A stretch of DNA of 64,000 nucleotides from positions 8,221,379 to 8,285,378 of the forward strand of contig NC_134439.1 in the NCBI RefSeq assembly GCF_030867145.1, in the 5' to 3' direction. Made by a program: the position numbers and the translations under genes. Every line of letters begins with the position of its first letter. Position 1 is the stretch's first letter. The notes under the pieces were generated by a model. That model was given only the letters and a program-made list of their open reading frames with translations, ran no database searches and was not told the DNA's origin. This DNA is from Opisthocomus hoazin. Its lineage: Eukaryota > Chordata > Aves > Opisthocomiformes > Opisthocomidae. Shown here in pieces: positions 9,656 through 21,986 of the stretch.

Positions 9656-10479
9656 CCATCAACACTGCCATTTCATTTCCTCATTTCTGACATGCCTGGT
9701 CTGACAGGCAGGCTCCTTTCATGTGCTGGGATGAGACGCTCAAGGATATCCCGTGCAGGACTGTGTCAGTTTGGGCAGAAGATGCCTCCTAGGTGGTTGA
9801 GGGGTCCCGTGAATGCAGGGGATGTTGCCTTGGGGAAGTGAAGTGTGATTGTTTGCAACTCCCTTGACAGCACGAGGCTCAGCCCTGCCCCATGCTGCAC
9901 ACATCAGCAGAGTACCCAAAGGCTCCTCTTCTTAATGACGTGCCACATGCTTGTCTCTCCTTCCGCTCTCTCAGCTTGCTCCAACAGTCACTGGCCATTG
10001 CATCCCTGGGCAGCCAGGCTCTGCATCTTAATGGTGCCTCCTCAGGTGTCTTCCTCTTGATGCCCTTTGCTCTAGGGAGAACCATTGCCAGGCTCTCTGC
10101 CTATGCACGGTTGGAGTTAGAAAAGCCAAAGCCCTCCTGGCATTCAATCAGACAAACCATATGCAGGTCAAGAAGAAGGTCTCCTTCCAGCTATGTTGGA
10201 GCAAAACCAAGGCTTGCTCAAAGGCAAGCCCAGCAGTGAACGGGGAAGCTTCACTGAGGACAGGGGACACTAGAAAGGTGGAGGCGCTCAAAGGGCCCAT
10301 GGCCTTGGCCTTTCCTTGACGGATTTATTGTAAAGAATTTGGGCTCCTGATATTCCTCGGTACATTGGGAGCAAGGAAGACTTACCCACAGCAGAGGAGG
10401 GTCAGGTGTGGGAACAGTTCAACAGATTGCACTGACTGGAGTGCACGCAACCTCCTGGTTTGCCCCCAAGGGAGTTGGT

Positions 10480-11810
10480 TGGTGTCACTGCAAGGCTGCT
10501 CTCAACTCACTTTGAAAGTCCCAGCAGTCAGGGAATGCATCTGAGGACTGGAAGAAAGCCAGTGGTCCTCCTGACTTGAAGAAGGGCATGAAGTAAGAGC
10601 CAGGCAGGGAACGACAGGCCAGTCAGATGCACCTTGATGTCTCCAAAGGTGATGCAACCAATCATCCTGGAAGCCACTTCACAAGGTGAAAGGACAAGAA
10701 GGTGATGGTGAGTGGTCAGCACGGATTTACGGAGGGGAAAGCAGGCATGGCCAGCCTCACGGCCTTCTTTGATAATGTGCCTGGCTCCAGCGGGTGAGGG
10801 AAGTGCAGCTAATGTTGTTAATCTCATCTAAGCAAGGCCTACGATGCTGTCTCCAGGAACAATTCTGACAGACCAACTGACAAAATACAAGCTGTGGAAG
10901 AGGGCAGTGCAGGGCATTGAAATCTGGCATGGCTGCTGGTCTGCAACGGTTGTGGTGAGCTGCACAAAGCCCAGGGAGAGGCCGCTCACTCCTCGTGCCC
11001 CGTAGGGGTCCACACTGGGGCCAATCTTCTTTCAGCCCTTTATGCAATATTCTTTCAGCCCTTTATCCAAAGTCCTGCTGTGGGGGACAAAGAACCTCCT
11101 GCACCACTACGGGCTGCGGCTGAGGGGCTGCAAACCAGCATTGCAGCAGAGGACGGGAGACCTGGACGACACCACGAGGCAGCCCACGCCCACGCAGAAA
11201 TGGCATCGGACAGCAGCCTGGGCTGCCTTAGGAAGATCATTGCTATGACGTTGCCAAAGGTGATCCCTCTTCTTGGCTCAGCGCTGCTGAGACCACGATC
11301 GCTGTCCACTCTGTGGCTCCCCAGTACAAGACAGGTACAGCCATACTGGCATGCGTCGAGCGAGGGACCACGAAGCCCATGAAGAGGCTGGAGACCTGAG
11401 GGAGGAGGAGCTGCGAGGGGTAGGATTGTTCAGCTGGGAGGCAAGAAAGCCCCGCGGCACGCCTCTTAGCAATGGGTAAAAGAGCTGATGGGAGAAAGTC
11501 AAGAAGACAGAGCCACACTCTCTTGAGACCTATCCAGTGAAGGGACAAGAGGTAATGGGCACGCGTTGAAAGATAGGAAATTCCACAGAAACATAAGGAA
11601 AGACTTTGTTAGTGTGAGGGTGGTCAAGCACCAGCTGGGGTCGCCCGCACAGGTTGTGGATCCTCTGTCCTTGTAGGTATTGAGAGCTTCACAAGACTTG
11701 GTCCTGAGCATCCTCCAAAGGCTGACCGTGCTTTGAGCAGGGGCAGTCGGATGAGATGAGCTCCAGAGGTCCCTTCCGTCCTCAAGGATCCTGTGATTCT
11801 GTCACGGCTA
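10480..11810 (+). mobile_element. CR1 LINE fragment with RT region and 3' end, unit 2
   Basis: Co-duplicated counterpart of the fragment at 2560-3890 (offset 7920), differing at a few scattered bases. The same internal 21-bp repeat is present with one change, so it predates the duplication. Confidence 0.8.
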
Positions 11811-12099
11811 AAAGATGGGTGCTGCGCAGCTGCCCCTGAGAAGGAAGAACTGGTTGGCGACACTGGAATGAAAGGCAGCCTTGGAGATCTCACCTGAGAA
11901 ACACTGGAATTCAAGGCTTGATGGGACAAAGGAAAGCGAGTAGCAGAGTAGAGCACCCAGGATTCAGGCATGCCGACTTTATCCTAGTCAGGCAGCTGGT
12001 AGGTAGGACGACGTGGAGGCACCCGTGGAGCACACAGGAGCTCAGAAAAGCTGGCAGTCCCTTAGGCGCCTCATGGTCCAAGAGCAAGAAGTGTCCAGC

Positions 12100-12750
12100 C
12101 CAATACTCAGGAAGACAAACAGATGTCTCAGCAGATCAGCTTTGGCTAAGCGGGGTACTCAAGGCAGAGCACCATCGTCAGAAGGCAGCATCCTGGAGGT
12201 AAAGGAGGGATGAGCTGCAAAGGAGGCATTAGGAAAGAATTCCTAAGCATGACGAGATGAGGGGCTTGAAGAGCAACAGGCAAGAAGCATCAAGAGCAAG
12301 ATCGACTCCTACAAGGCTAGCTAAAGCCTGATGGAGGAAAATAACCCCCCACTGCTGACCGGGGCGGCTCGTTTCCTGAAGACTGGCCAGAGAGCAGGCA
12401 GAGGGGAGTCAACGCCTGCTTTCTCTCAGTCTTCACCTACAAGGACTCGCAGGCTGCTGTGCCCTCTGAAAGACTTGAAGGATGGAGGGGGAGCCCTCCC
12501 GGCACTGGGTGGGCATCAAATCTAGCATTGCCTCAGAAAAGCAGACCCATCGAAGCCAGATAATGAGCGCCAGGGCAGGGCTGCTGTAAAGGGAGGCCTA
12601 GGCCGGTTGAAGGACTGGGCCCACATGAGTCTCACGGCATTCGGCAAGGTGACAAATGGCAAGTCCTGACCCAGAAAGGATGAATCTCATGCATCAATAC
12701 GGACTGAAGACCAAACTACGCTACAGTCTTAGAGCCCTCAAACCATGCCG
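12100..12750 (+). mobile_element. CR1 LINE internal fragment, unit 2
   Basis: Co-duplicated counterpart of 4180-4830. The remaining spacer 12750-13400 holds nothing recognised. Confidence 0.6.
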
Positions 12751-13760
12751 CGCCACGTGCCTGAGGATGGATGCTCAGGGAGGGGATGTGCTCAGAAGGG
12801 CCCTGGGTACAAAAGCAGCTCTCAGACTACATCAAAGAGGTGAAGCACTTCCCCACCCTGCAGGCATGGAGGTAGCCGGGACACGGGCCAGGAGGGCAAG
12901 GGAATGCCTTCAGTAGGCAAGCTTCCTGGGATAGACTCTCCCTACCCATGGCGAGTCACACTCTCATTTTGGATTGGCCATCTCTCAGCCTTTTGGTGTG
13001 ATGTCAAGCTAGGCGTGCATGCTGTGTGCCGGTCCATGTCCCACACAGGGCTCAGTTCCCCTACGGCCAGGGCAATTCAACCCCTGCACCGGGCAAGCCA
13101 TTTACAAGCCCTGGGCTGCAACCAAGTACGCAGCTCCAGGCAGACCCAGCGGCCATTACCCTCAGCCTGACCTTCTTGCCAGCACTCCCACAGCTTGGGG
13201 GTGGTCACAGCACGGTCAGCGTGTATTGGAAAAGTGGCCAGGCCTGTGGGTGTCATGCAGGTCAGGGTCCAAAGCGCACAGCCAAATGGTGGGAGGAACA
13301 AGATGCTGTGCCAAGCCCCAGAACACCCCTCTGCTAATTGGAGGCGAGGGACCCGGCTCCACAGCGCTTGTTGAAGAATCAGGGCTTTGGGAATGACAAT
13401 GTTCTTCTTCCACAAGCCTGCTGACAGCACTGGTTTTGGACCCTCAGTGATTGCCGCAAGAGGGGACAAATTTGCAGAAGAAACCAGAAAACGTCTCCAG
13501 CAAAGAGAAGCTTTCCTTGGGCGAAGGCATCTGAAACCAGTAGCACAACCCACCTGCCTATAGAGGCGATGATCAGTGACTGCTGGAGCAAGAAGGGAGG
13601 TAGGCAGAGAGGTAGAAGGTTGGGGCATGTCCTCAGGCACAGAAGTCTCTGGCCAAGCAGGAGAGAAATCTTGGGCCTCTCATCCCAATACTTCAGAAGA
13701 GCCTCTGTCACCTAATGGTCATGTCAGACATGAGGAAATGTAATGACAGTCTTGATGAAA

Positions 13761-13878
13761 AGCAAAACACAACCTGTGCCATTAGGTAGGATATTTTGCT
13801 TTGGAGGTGAGTCTGTTGCAAAATTACTGCCTCCATGCAGTGACTGTGGGCCTGGGGCGGTGCAGGAGCAGTATAAAT
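13761..13878 (+). promoter_or_regulatory. Keratin gene 4 promoter with TATA box
   Basis: TATAAAT at 13872-13878 with the same upstream module as gene 2. Noncoding exon 1 ends at 13938. Confidence 0.85.
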
Positions 13879-14314
13879 GCGGGCCGTTCTCCTCACTCTC
13901 TCATCCACTCCTCTTGCCTCCATCTCCTTGGGAACCAGGTGAGCTTGGAGCCGTTTCTCCTCCTCCTTGTCCTGCTCCTCAGGGATTTCTATAACAGACC
14001 GTGTCTTAGGCAGGGTCATGGGGCTGCTTACCGTGGGAGAGGGAAGGAGAGAGGTGGTGTGCAATGGAGAGAGGCAGGGGTTTCATTGAGGTGAGTGATG
14101 GGCTAGGCGGGGACCTCCCTCAGCTTGCTTGTTCTTGGCAGCACTCCTTTGGGATGAGGGGAAGGAGAAACCCGTAGGCCTACAGTTCCCCTGCCTCTTG
14201 TCTCCAGCTCATGCCTTGTCTCTCTTATGATGTGGTGACGGCCTGCTCCTCTCACACCCCTTCGGCTCTGCTTCCCCCTGCCCTCTCTCGCAGGTGCCCC
14301 TCCAGCCCCGAGAC

Positions 14315-14620
14315 ATGTCCTGCTACAACCCGTGCCTGCCATGCCAGCCCTGCGGCCCGACCCCGCTGGCCAACAGCTGCAATGAGCCCTGTGTCAGGCA
14401 GTGCCAGGACTCCACCGTCGTCATCCAGCCCTCCCCCGTGGTGGTGACCCTGCCCGGCCCCATCCTCAGCTCCTTCCCACAGAACACCGCCGTGGGATCC
14501 TCCACCTCCGCCGCTGTTGGCAGCATCCTCAGCTCTCAGGGAGTGCCCATCTCCTCCGGGGGCTTTGGCCTCTCCGGCTTCGGCAGCCGCTACTGCGGCA
14601 CGAGGTGCCTCCCCTGCTAA
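14315..14620 (+). CDS. Feather beta-keratin, gene 4 (101 aa)
   Basis: Unit-2 counterpart of the plus-strand gene at 6414-6719. It is a feather beta-keratin of 101 aa with Val35 and Gly85. Noncoding exon 1 ends at 13938 with a GTGAGC donor, and exon 2 starts at 14294. The 3'UTR is full length (about 420 bp to ATTAAA at 15044) and resembles the 3'UTRs of genes 1 and 3 rather than that of its direct counterpart gene 2. It is the rightmost keratin in the window; no further keratin CDS follows. Confidence 0.96.
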   Translation: MSCYNPCLPCQPCGPTPLANSCNEPCVRQCQDSTVVIQPSPVVVTLPGPILSSFPQNTAVGSSTSAAVGSILSSQGVPISSGGFGLSGFGSRYCGTRCLPC

Positions 14621-15043
14621 AGCAGCTAAAGCTGCTGGCGATGGCCCTGGGGAACATGCCCAGGGACCCACGAAGTGGTCCTCGACTGGTAGCAGATCAA
14701 GGTGTTGTTGCTTCCAGAGGGGCTGAGCAACCCCAGCCAGCAGCACTTGCAATGGGATGGGCCAGCCTGGGCTCTCAGTAAGCACAGCCCATGCCTACTT
14801 TTCCCCTTTTCCACTCTCTCCTTTTCCTCCTATGTCCTTTTTCTCTTGTGCTCCCCTGGGCCCTGAACCCCACAAAGGCATCCTAGAGAAGACCTGCTGG
14901 CCCTGCTTCATCTGTGGGGCAGGCAGATGGACACCTGGCAGGATCTCTGCCACAGCCATGTGGGGCACAAACTCCTGTCTGCTCCTGGTTCTCCCTGCAC
15001 CATGATCTCCAGTTGCAGTGACCTCTTTTCCCTCTTTTGACTC

Positions 15044-15049
15044 ATTAAA
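15044..15049 (+). terminator. Keratin gene 4 poly(A) signal (ATTAAA)
   Basis: ATTAAA in a GACTCATTAAAG context about 420 bp after the stop codon. Homology to the downstream flank of gene 1 continues to about 15250 and then fades, marking the outer edge of the keratin arm. Confidence 0.75.
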
Positions 15050-15249
15050 GCTCTAATGCACCCCGCCCATGCCTTTGTCTCATCCTTGTTTCTCAACACA
15101 CTGTCTGAAGAGGCCCAGTCCGCAGCTCTGTGTTACCCTTTCCCCTGCAGAAGCTCTCCCAAGATGCCCAGGGAGAGAGGTGTTGCTCAGAGGTGGTTTT
15201 TCAGAATCAGTTTTTGGAGATGGTTGTGCAGTGGTTGTTAACACAATGG

Positions 15250-17040
15250 TTGTTAACTGTCACTAAGTGGTCCTTTCCTCTGTGGACACTCCAGACAGAG
15301 TCAGGAGGAAGGGCGTTCCTTGGGGGAAGTGCCTGGGGCACATGGGAAGCCTTCACCATTCCCAAAGGGGGGAGGGGTGGGACACAGTGCAGAGGGCCCC
15401 CTTGGGGCACTGCCACTTGCAGGTGAGGAAGGCATCCATGACTCCACCAGAGCCCCTCGCTATCACACCTAGCTTTGCTGAGGCTCTGTCCAGACATGTC
15501 CTCTTGGCCTCAGTGCACATGCTGCAGAAGTGGCATGTGGCCATTCCCAAGCTTAGTTGAGGAGCCTGGGCTGTGGAAGGCCCTGGGAGGGCAGCAGCTC
15601 CACAAGGTCTTGAGGAGCAAAGGAAAGGGAGTTCCTTCTGCTCTGGGTGCTGCTGTGCTGTGGGGGGAAGGCTCAGGCAGAAATTGTTCCCAGAGAACAG
15701 CAGGAGTGAGACTGAAGTGAATAGGCTTACAGTGCACATCGTCCTCTTACTTCCATTTATGCTGTGGGTTTCCTGGGGAAAGTTTCTGGAGAGACACTGA
15801 GGGCAAGGAGAGAGGCAGGGCATTGTGGCCAAACATTCGTTTAGGGGAGTTCGGAAGCTCTCTTAAGCAGTGGTGTCACCAGCAGGATAGACTGCACAGA
15901 GGGTTGCAGCTGAGGAAGGGGAGCTGCTGAACTGCTTCAGGACATTCCTGAGCATGAGGATGCATGAACCTCCCAGAGCCCTAATCTGCAGTTGGCTTGG
16001 TGGCAAAGACACTGCCAACTTTCTCCACACACATCTTCCAGCCCCTTGCAAGCAAAAGCTCAAATGCAAGTCAGGAAAAAGTGTTCTTCTGGAGAACAAC
16101 ATCAATATAAACACATCCCCCACTAGAGACATCTTCCTACCGTGGGCAGGGTCTGCTGTGGGGGCAGGTACTAATCAGTCTAAGAAGGAAACAGACACAT
16201 ATGGCTCAGCATCCTTGCCAAAGAGGCTGGCTGTGTCCATGATGTCTCTTGAATTCACAATAACACATACCCCTGCACTTGGGAGTCTTTTCACTACACC
16301 CATGGTTGGAAAGCTGCACATATTCAGCACTTCAAGGCCTATCGGTACAGACTGCCAGCAAGTGAGGAGCTGCTTTACCTTCTGCTTGCCTTTTCTTCAA
16401 GCAAAAAGAAGAGGTGAAGAGCAAATGTGGAAGTAAGAAAGGAGAAGGCAAGGCAAGATGCCGAGAACTCAGGGTGAGTTTTGCGGGTCATGCATGCTCT
16501 GTCACCAAGTGACCTGTGACTGTGAAGAGACAGTTTCCTGTCACAAGTTCTCCTAGTCGCTTTGAGGAGTATAGCCCATACTTGATTCTGCAGCCCAACA
16601 GACAGCTCAGGACAGGCAGCCAAGACACATGTCAATCATTCCCTAACTGGGGAACATTCTGAAAATGGGGATAAAAAGGGTCATTCCTATGTGTAAACCC
16701 TTGAGTCAGAGTTGTTTTATGATCTGCATTAGTGCAGATGAGAAATACACCACTGCAAGGTCATGTATGCAAGGAGACGTCAATCCTTTGACAGACATAT
16801 TCCAACTCGGGCTCCTGGAAACAGTTTAAGATTTTAGATATTTTTGCAGATAACAGGAAAGGAAAAGGCAAGCCTCTCTGCTTGAAAATGTCTGCTGTTA
16901 ACATTTCCATTCAAAAGAAGCCTACATTTTTCTCCTGATCTACTGTTATTATTCTATAAACACACTATCTCTTGTACCTTAAGATGATTCTGCTGTTGCT
17001 ACTACCAGAGAGCATCAGTAAGTCTTCATTTACCTCCTGG
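15250..17040. other. Unassigned DNA right of the keratin array
   Basis: No gene, RNA or repeat was recognised. Short open frames exist on both strands but none has a conserved domain, convincing splice structure or a recognisable family signature. Confidence 0.5.
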
Positions 17041-17044
17041 AATT

Positions 17045-17090
17045 AAATTATAGAATCATAGAATGGTTTCAGTTGGAAGTGGCCTGGTTT
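17045..17090 (-). mobile_element. CR1 LINE tail fragment
   Basis: Short complement of the CR1 3' terminus (TAGAATCATAGAATGGTTTC followed by AGTTGGAAG). Too short to assign a subfamily. Confidence 0.75.
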
Positions 17091-17284
17091 TGGTTAAAAC
17101 AGAACCGACTCTCTTTTAGCAAATCTTCCTTACAGCTAAGTTCTTCTAAGTAACTGCATTTTTTTGAAGCTGGCTGCATATTTTACAGACAGTGTCTGCT
17201 CCAAAGCTGTTAACACCTAATGTTTATAGTTACACTGAGCTAACGGTATGAAAGGAATGCAGAAAAAGGCCCCTGTTTATAATT

Positions 17285-17852
17285 ATTATTATTATAGCAG
17301 CCAAGGTCACCGATAGACCTCTTAGGTCCCGCAAGTGAGGAGTCGTAAAGGGTCATAGTTGCAGGGAGCGACGGACAGAGCAGGTGACCCCATATTGACC
17401 AATAAGGTATTCCATACCATACAGGTCATACTCGGTTAAAAGCTGGGGGATCAGGAGGGGCTAGTCCTCTTCGTCCATGGCCAGCTTCTGAAGAGGACCC
17501 TGCTCGTTGTCCTGCCTGTGATCCTGATCCATATTCCGATCCTTGCATTCCTGAGTCCGGTTCCTGTCTACTGCTGAGGCCAGTCCGGGACTTCCTGATG
17601 CTGCCTGGCAGCTGCTGGCGGGACACCAGCGCCCAGCACTGGACGCCGGGAAACTCAGTATCAGTTTTGTATATTTTGTTTTATTCCTCTTATTATTAAT
17701 ATTATTAGTATTATTAGTGTTATTAGTAAAGCTGGGTTTATATTCAATTTGTCAGTCTCTCTCCCTTTTCCTCCTTTTTCCCTTCCTCTGGTGGGAGGGT
17801 GGGGGTTAATAGAGAGCATCTGCCACTCAGTTTATTGCCACCCTGCTCTAAC
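17285..17852 (-). mobile_element. Solo LTR fossil, avian endogenous retrovirus type
   Basis: On the minus strand it carries blocks typical of a very common avian ERV LTR: a GAATATAAACCCAGCTTTA-like segment, CCCCAGCTTTTAACC, and a TATGGTATGGAATACC-type stretch followed by a GGTCAATATGGGGTCA-like block. No internal coding region flanks it, so it is an old solo LTR. It includes an AT-rich TTA-repeat stretch at 17685-17730. It abuts a CR1 copy on its right. Boundaries are approximate. Confidence 0.6.
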
Positions 17853-17854
17853 GG

Positions 17855-18340
17855 GGTGACAGGAAGGAGTCTTAAAGATCATCTCCAGACCTTCCACCAG
17901 ACCAGGTTGCTCAAAGCCCCGTCCAACCTGGTCTCAAACACTGCCTGGGAAGGGGCAGCCACAGCTTCTCTGGGCAACCTGTGCCAGGGCCTCACCACCC
18001 TCCAAGTGAAGAATTTCTTCCTTCTATCTAGTCTAAATCTACCCTCTTCCAGCTTGAAGCCATTATCCCTTGTCCTATCACTACCTGCCCTTGTAAAAAG
18101 TCTTTCTCCAGCTTTCTTGCAGGTCCCTTCAGGTACTGGAAGGCTGCTCTAAGGTCTCCCCTGAGCCTTCTCTTCTCTTTGCCTTTCCTCACAGCAGAGG
18201 GGTTCCAGCCCTCAGATCATTGCTGGGGCCTCCTCTGGCCCCACTTCTACTGGTCCAGGCCTGTCCTGCGCTGAGAGCTCCAGAGCTGGATGCAAGACTC
18301 CAGGCAGGGTTGCACTGGAGTGAAGTAGAAAGGGCAGGGC
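17855..18340 (-). mobile_element. CR1 LINE 3'-end fragment
   Basis: Complement of the CR1 3' region. It includes CTCAAAGCCCCGTCCAACCT, TGGGCAACCTGTGCCAGGGC and the ORF2 C-terminal block near 18160. 18340-18740 shows nothing recognisable. Confidence 0.9.
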
Positions 18341-18739
18341 TTTGGGCAGGGCAGAGCCTACTGCCAGAAAACCTTGTCCAGTAACTTCAAACTAAAGCAG
18401 TGTGAAACCCACTAGTGTATTTTCTTCCCCCCATGGAAATTAGCGGATTGAAGGTCAGTTCCTTTTGTTCACACCCACATGAGTCTCCTCATTTGAAGTC
18501 AGTTCCCAAAAATGGTTATTGCCTTGAGGAGATGTGGGCTGTGAGCAGATATTGTCCAAGGAGGACAGAAGTAGAGGCAGAATGATGGAGAAGAGAATGT
18601 TTCCAGCTCTACAGCATATGGTTCCCAAAAGCTCATTTAGAGGGATAAAATTTTAAAAATTGTTGTTTTCTTTGCAAAAAACTACCTAGGGTTTAAATCA
18701 CTTGCCATCCATGTTCCCGTCCCTTGCCTGTCTCGCTGG

Positions 18740-19374
18740 TATACTAAGGACTATAAAGGGGAATCAAAATGTGAAATGGTAATTGCAGTAACTAGACTAT
18801 TGCTGCTGCAGGTGTTTTTCTAAGGCCCTACCCTTATTATAGTTAACATTTTTGTAATCTTGTAAGTTTAAAATTAACTATAAAAACTAAGGAACAGGAT
18901 TTTGAATAATGTGTTATAGTTTCATTAGAAGGATGCACCTGTCCAAAGTAGAACTGGAGAGCAATGAATCGTAAGAATAGCTAACAAGCTTGGAAAAGCT
19001 GCTGAGATTGCCAAAAGAAGCACTTAACTAGGGGAAAGATAATTCTGGCAGGGGGAGATCGCGACCACCAACTCATGGACCATCTACCCCAATTATACCC
19101 CAGACTCAAAAGATGAAGAAACTGAGCATGCATACTAAGTTACATGCTGGACAAATAGACTTCAAGCAATCATTTAACAGAATAACAATGCATATGTATC
19201 AGGAAGATGAATATGGTAATGTTAAGTGTATAAATGACTGTTGACTTTGAACAAGGTGTCCTGTCTTGGGACAGACACCTATATATGCAAAAATAGGCAA
19301 TAAAATACCTCTGCTCCGTATGTATATTGGCGTACTGCACAACGGGTAAACAAACCCTGATTTTCGGGACTACA
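18740..19374 (+). mobile_element. Solo LTR fossil, family A copy 1
   Basis: LTR-like element with a poly(A) signal region (GCAATAAAATACCTCTGCTC), then TTGGCGTACTGCACAACGGG and a terminal TTTTCGGGACTACA, the layout of avian ERV LTRs ending in ACA. Two relatives lie at 21987 (minus) and 23770 (plus). No internal region is attached. The left boundary is approximate. Divergence from the other copies by eye suggests an old insertion. Confidence 0.65.
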
Positions 19375-20690
19375 TCACTACTGAGAAAACCTGTTCAGAT
19401 GCAATAGGAATTCAGATGGAGCAGGGATGTGTAAGTGGACATACCAATGCAAAGCAAGTTTCGTAAGAAAATGCTGGCCATGATGCTGGCGAGGCTTGTG
19501 CTTTTGTGCAGCATATTGCAGAGCAGTGATCGTGAATATCACTGTCATGGCTACAGTCTTCACAGCATGATGAAAGCCAGGAGGCCTATGCAGTAAAAAT
19601 ATTTGGTGTGTGTGACTTACCCAGCAGCGCAAGTACAAGCTGACTTTCTCTGTAGGCTCTGTAATCTCTTGGCTTGCCCTTTGTCCTGAAGTACTTGCAC
19701 CTGACCAGAGCAGCTGTGTCCCTTAACTTGGCATCTACAGCAGATTTGCTGCAGTCAGACAACATGGGGTAGAGGAGTTTGTTTTCTCACGAACAACCAA
19801 ACGGAAGATGAAAAGGCATCCCAGCAATGCAAGCCCAGAGGGGACAGTCAGCCACAAATTAATCAATGGCTTCAGTGGGCCTTAGGTGCATCAGCACAGC
19901 GGTGACTCACTTCAGCAAGGACTCCGGATCCTTCAGCTCTAGGGGATGCTTCTCAAGCTCTGACAGTGCTAAGGAGAGACAGTGGCAGGAGACTTCCCAG
20001 TGCCTAAGAGGAGCCAGGATGGGGATCCGTCTCTGTTGGAAAACTCCCTCCAGGCTTGCAAATTCACATGCACAGGAGAAAAGAGCTGGGGGCACCCCAC
20101 TGGGATCCTGGGAGACCAACCACTTGTTTGGGGCAGTGATGAGACCCCATGATTGTCCAGGCCTCCTGGGCAGATTTCACAATGCCTCTAGGGAGGGTTC
20201 GTTGTGTCCGAGTGGGCAGCATAAGGGGGCCAGAGTCTTAGCCTAACAGCAGGCATTTCTGTGGATATGTCTTCAGTCCATGGGTCCTACATTCACCTGG
20301 ACTAGCTGATACCACCTGAACTAGCTGCTAATGTGTCCCTCTGAGAGGGGCTTTCCAGCTCAGAGCCCCACTGGAACCAGTGAAAGGTCATGGCAGAGAT
20401 GCAGCCCTGGAAGCCAAATTGCTCCATAAGTGTTTCATGGGCAGTATCAAAGTCTGCCTGGTGGAGGGGAATGGATGAGTTCTGTGCCCTCATGCTGGAG
20501 GGAGAAGCTAAGATCATGCTGCAGTGGAAAACACACCTCTTCTTACAGTCATTCGGGTTTCCTTCCCTCATCCCTGAAAGGCAGCATGTATCGTCAGGGC
20601 AGGGACCCCATCACAGAGCAGAGCATGTCTGTGCCCCTGGGGAGCGCATGAACCTCACAACCAGCCATCTTCCATGCTTTCCAGGCCTGT
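19375..20690. other. Unassigned DNA
   Basis: No recognisable gene, RNA or repeat family. Several open frames of 70-126 codons occur but lack any signature and are plausible chance frames. Confidence 0.45.
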
Positions 20691-20699
20691 GTGTCCCAC

Positions 20700-20815
20700 T
20701 CCACAGCAGCACAGAAAGGCCTGAGATCTGCTCTTGAATGCAGTCCACATGAGCCAGCACTCAAGCAGATGCTGTGCTCTAACCACTGAGATGCACTCCC
20801 ATGCTGTAGCAGGTA
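20700..20815 (-). mobile_element. Possible tRNA-derived SINE relic
   Basis: The minus strand reads CTCAGTGGTTAGAGCACAGC, a good Pol III A-box context as in tRNAs and MIR-like SINEs. About 50 bp further a degraded B-box-like ATTCAA occurs. A functional tRNA fold is not supported: there are no paired acceptor arms and the spacing is long. It is best read as an old tRNA-derived SINE fragment, with chance similarity the alternative. Confidence 0.35.
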
Positions 20816-20889
20816 CTTGGGTTCACAGAATCCAGGTCCCTGCATCGCCAGCTTTGTGCTTCAATAAAATATATCTCTGTTCATTTCTA

Positions 20890-21690
20890 CATCCACTGAA
20901 CATCAAGGCCAAGTGTCAACAAGGCCAAGTGCTGAGTCCTGCACTTCAATCACAACCCCACGCAACACTACAGGCTTGGGGAGGAATGGCTGGAAAGCTG
21001 CCCGGCGGAAAAGAACCTCAGGGTGTTGGTCGACAGCTGGCTGACCATGAGCCAGCAGTGTGCCCAGGTGGCCAACGCCAATGGCATCCTGGCTTGTATC
21101 AGGAATAGCATGGCCAGCAGGAGCAGGGAGGTGATTGTACCGCTGTACTTGGCACTGGTGAGGCCACACCTCCAATACTCTGTTCAGTTTTGCAACCCTC
21201 AGTACAAGAAGGACATTGAGGTGCTGGAGCATGTCCAGGGAAGAGCAACGAGGCTGGTGAGGGGTCTAGAGAACAAGCCTTATGAGGAGTGGCTGAGGGA
21301 ATGGGGATTGTTTAGTCTGGAGAAGAGGAAGCAGAGGGAAGACCTTATTGCTCTCCACAATTACCTGAAAGGAGGTTGTAGTGAGGCAGGTGTTGGTCTC
21401 CCAAGTAACTAGCAATAGGACGAGAGGAAATCGCCTTAAGTTGTGTCAGGGGAGGTTTAGATTGAATATTAGGAAAAATTTCTTTACTGACAGAGTGGTC
21501 AGGCATTGGACCAGGCTGCCCAGGGAAGTAGTGAAGTCCCCATCCCTGCATGGGTTCAAAAAACGTGTAGATATTGCACCTCAGGACATGGTTTAGCAGG
21601 CATGGTGGTGTTGGGTTGATGGTTGGACTTGATTATCTTAGAGGTCTTTTCCAACCTTAATGATCCTATGTTTCTATGATTCCATGAACA
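20890..21690 (+). mobile_element. CR1 LINE 3' fragment with ORF2 C-terminus
   Basis: The best-preserved CR1 ORF2 in the window. An open frame at 21023-21412 encodes the ORF2 C-terminal region, with [20 protein letters not shown] and [13 protein letters not shown]-type blocks, followed by the 3' noncoding end with CTTAGAGGTCTTTTCCAACC and TTTCTATGATTCC. The element is 5'-truncated, as is normal for CR1. It is dead as a mobile element because most of ORF2 is absent. Confidence 0.93.
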
Positions 21691-21986
21691 TTTATGTTTT
21701 GGCTGCAAAATAAGGCAATCATGAAGCAAAAGGAAGTGGTTTTGAGCCACAATGTGAGGAGAAGAAGCAGCAGCAAGATGCTCTGGTTTCACTTGACAGT
21801 AAGTCCTCAAGCTTCTTTCTTCCCACATCACGTGTGCCCGAGAGCAGGGTATAAAAACATGGCCTTCGTTCGAAGCTGGCTCTTTGCTCAGAGCCTTTGA
21901 GGCAGGGGACCTGTGGGAGGAGAAATCAAGCAGGGCAACCAAATCGCCTTGCTCCAAACATCTGGAAACAGCCCAGCAGGTCAGGC

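Larger units (their letters stand above)
7907..14620. repeat. Tandem duplication, unit 2 (keratin pair)
   Basis: This is the second copy of the keratin-pair unit, colinear with 1-6719. It carries the same divergent gene pair and the same CR1 spacer. Homology with unit 1 stops at the stop codon of the plus-strand keratin: after 14620 the sequence continues with a full-length keratin 3'UTR, whereas unit 1 continues with a shortened one. Both CR1 fragments are at the same relative positions in the two units, so their insertion predates the duplication. Confidence 0.93.

Noticed and set aside
20720-20800. A true tRNA gene on the minus strand
   Set aside because: Only an A-box-like stretch is good. 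Acceptor stem pairing and a proper B box at tRNA spacing are missing.
21023-21412. 129-codon frame as a host gene
   Set aside because: It is the C-terminal piece of CR1 ORF2 followed by the CR1 3' end, so it belongs to a retroposon.
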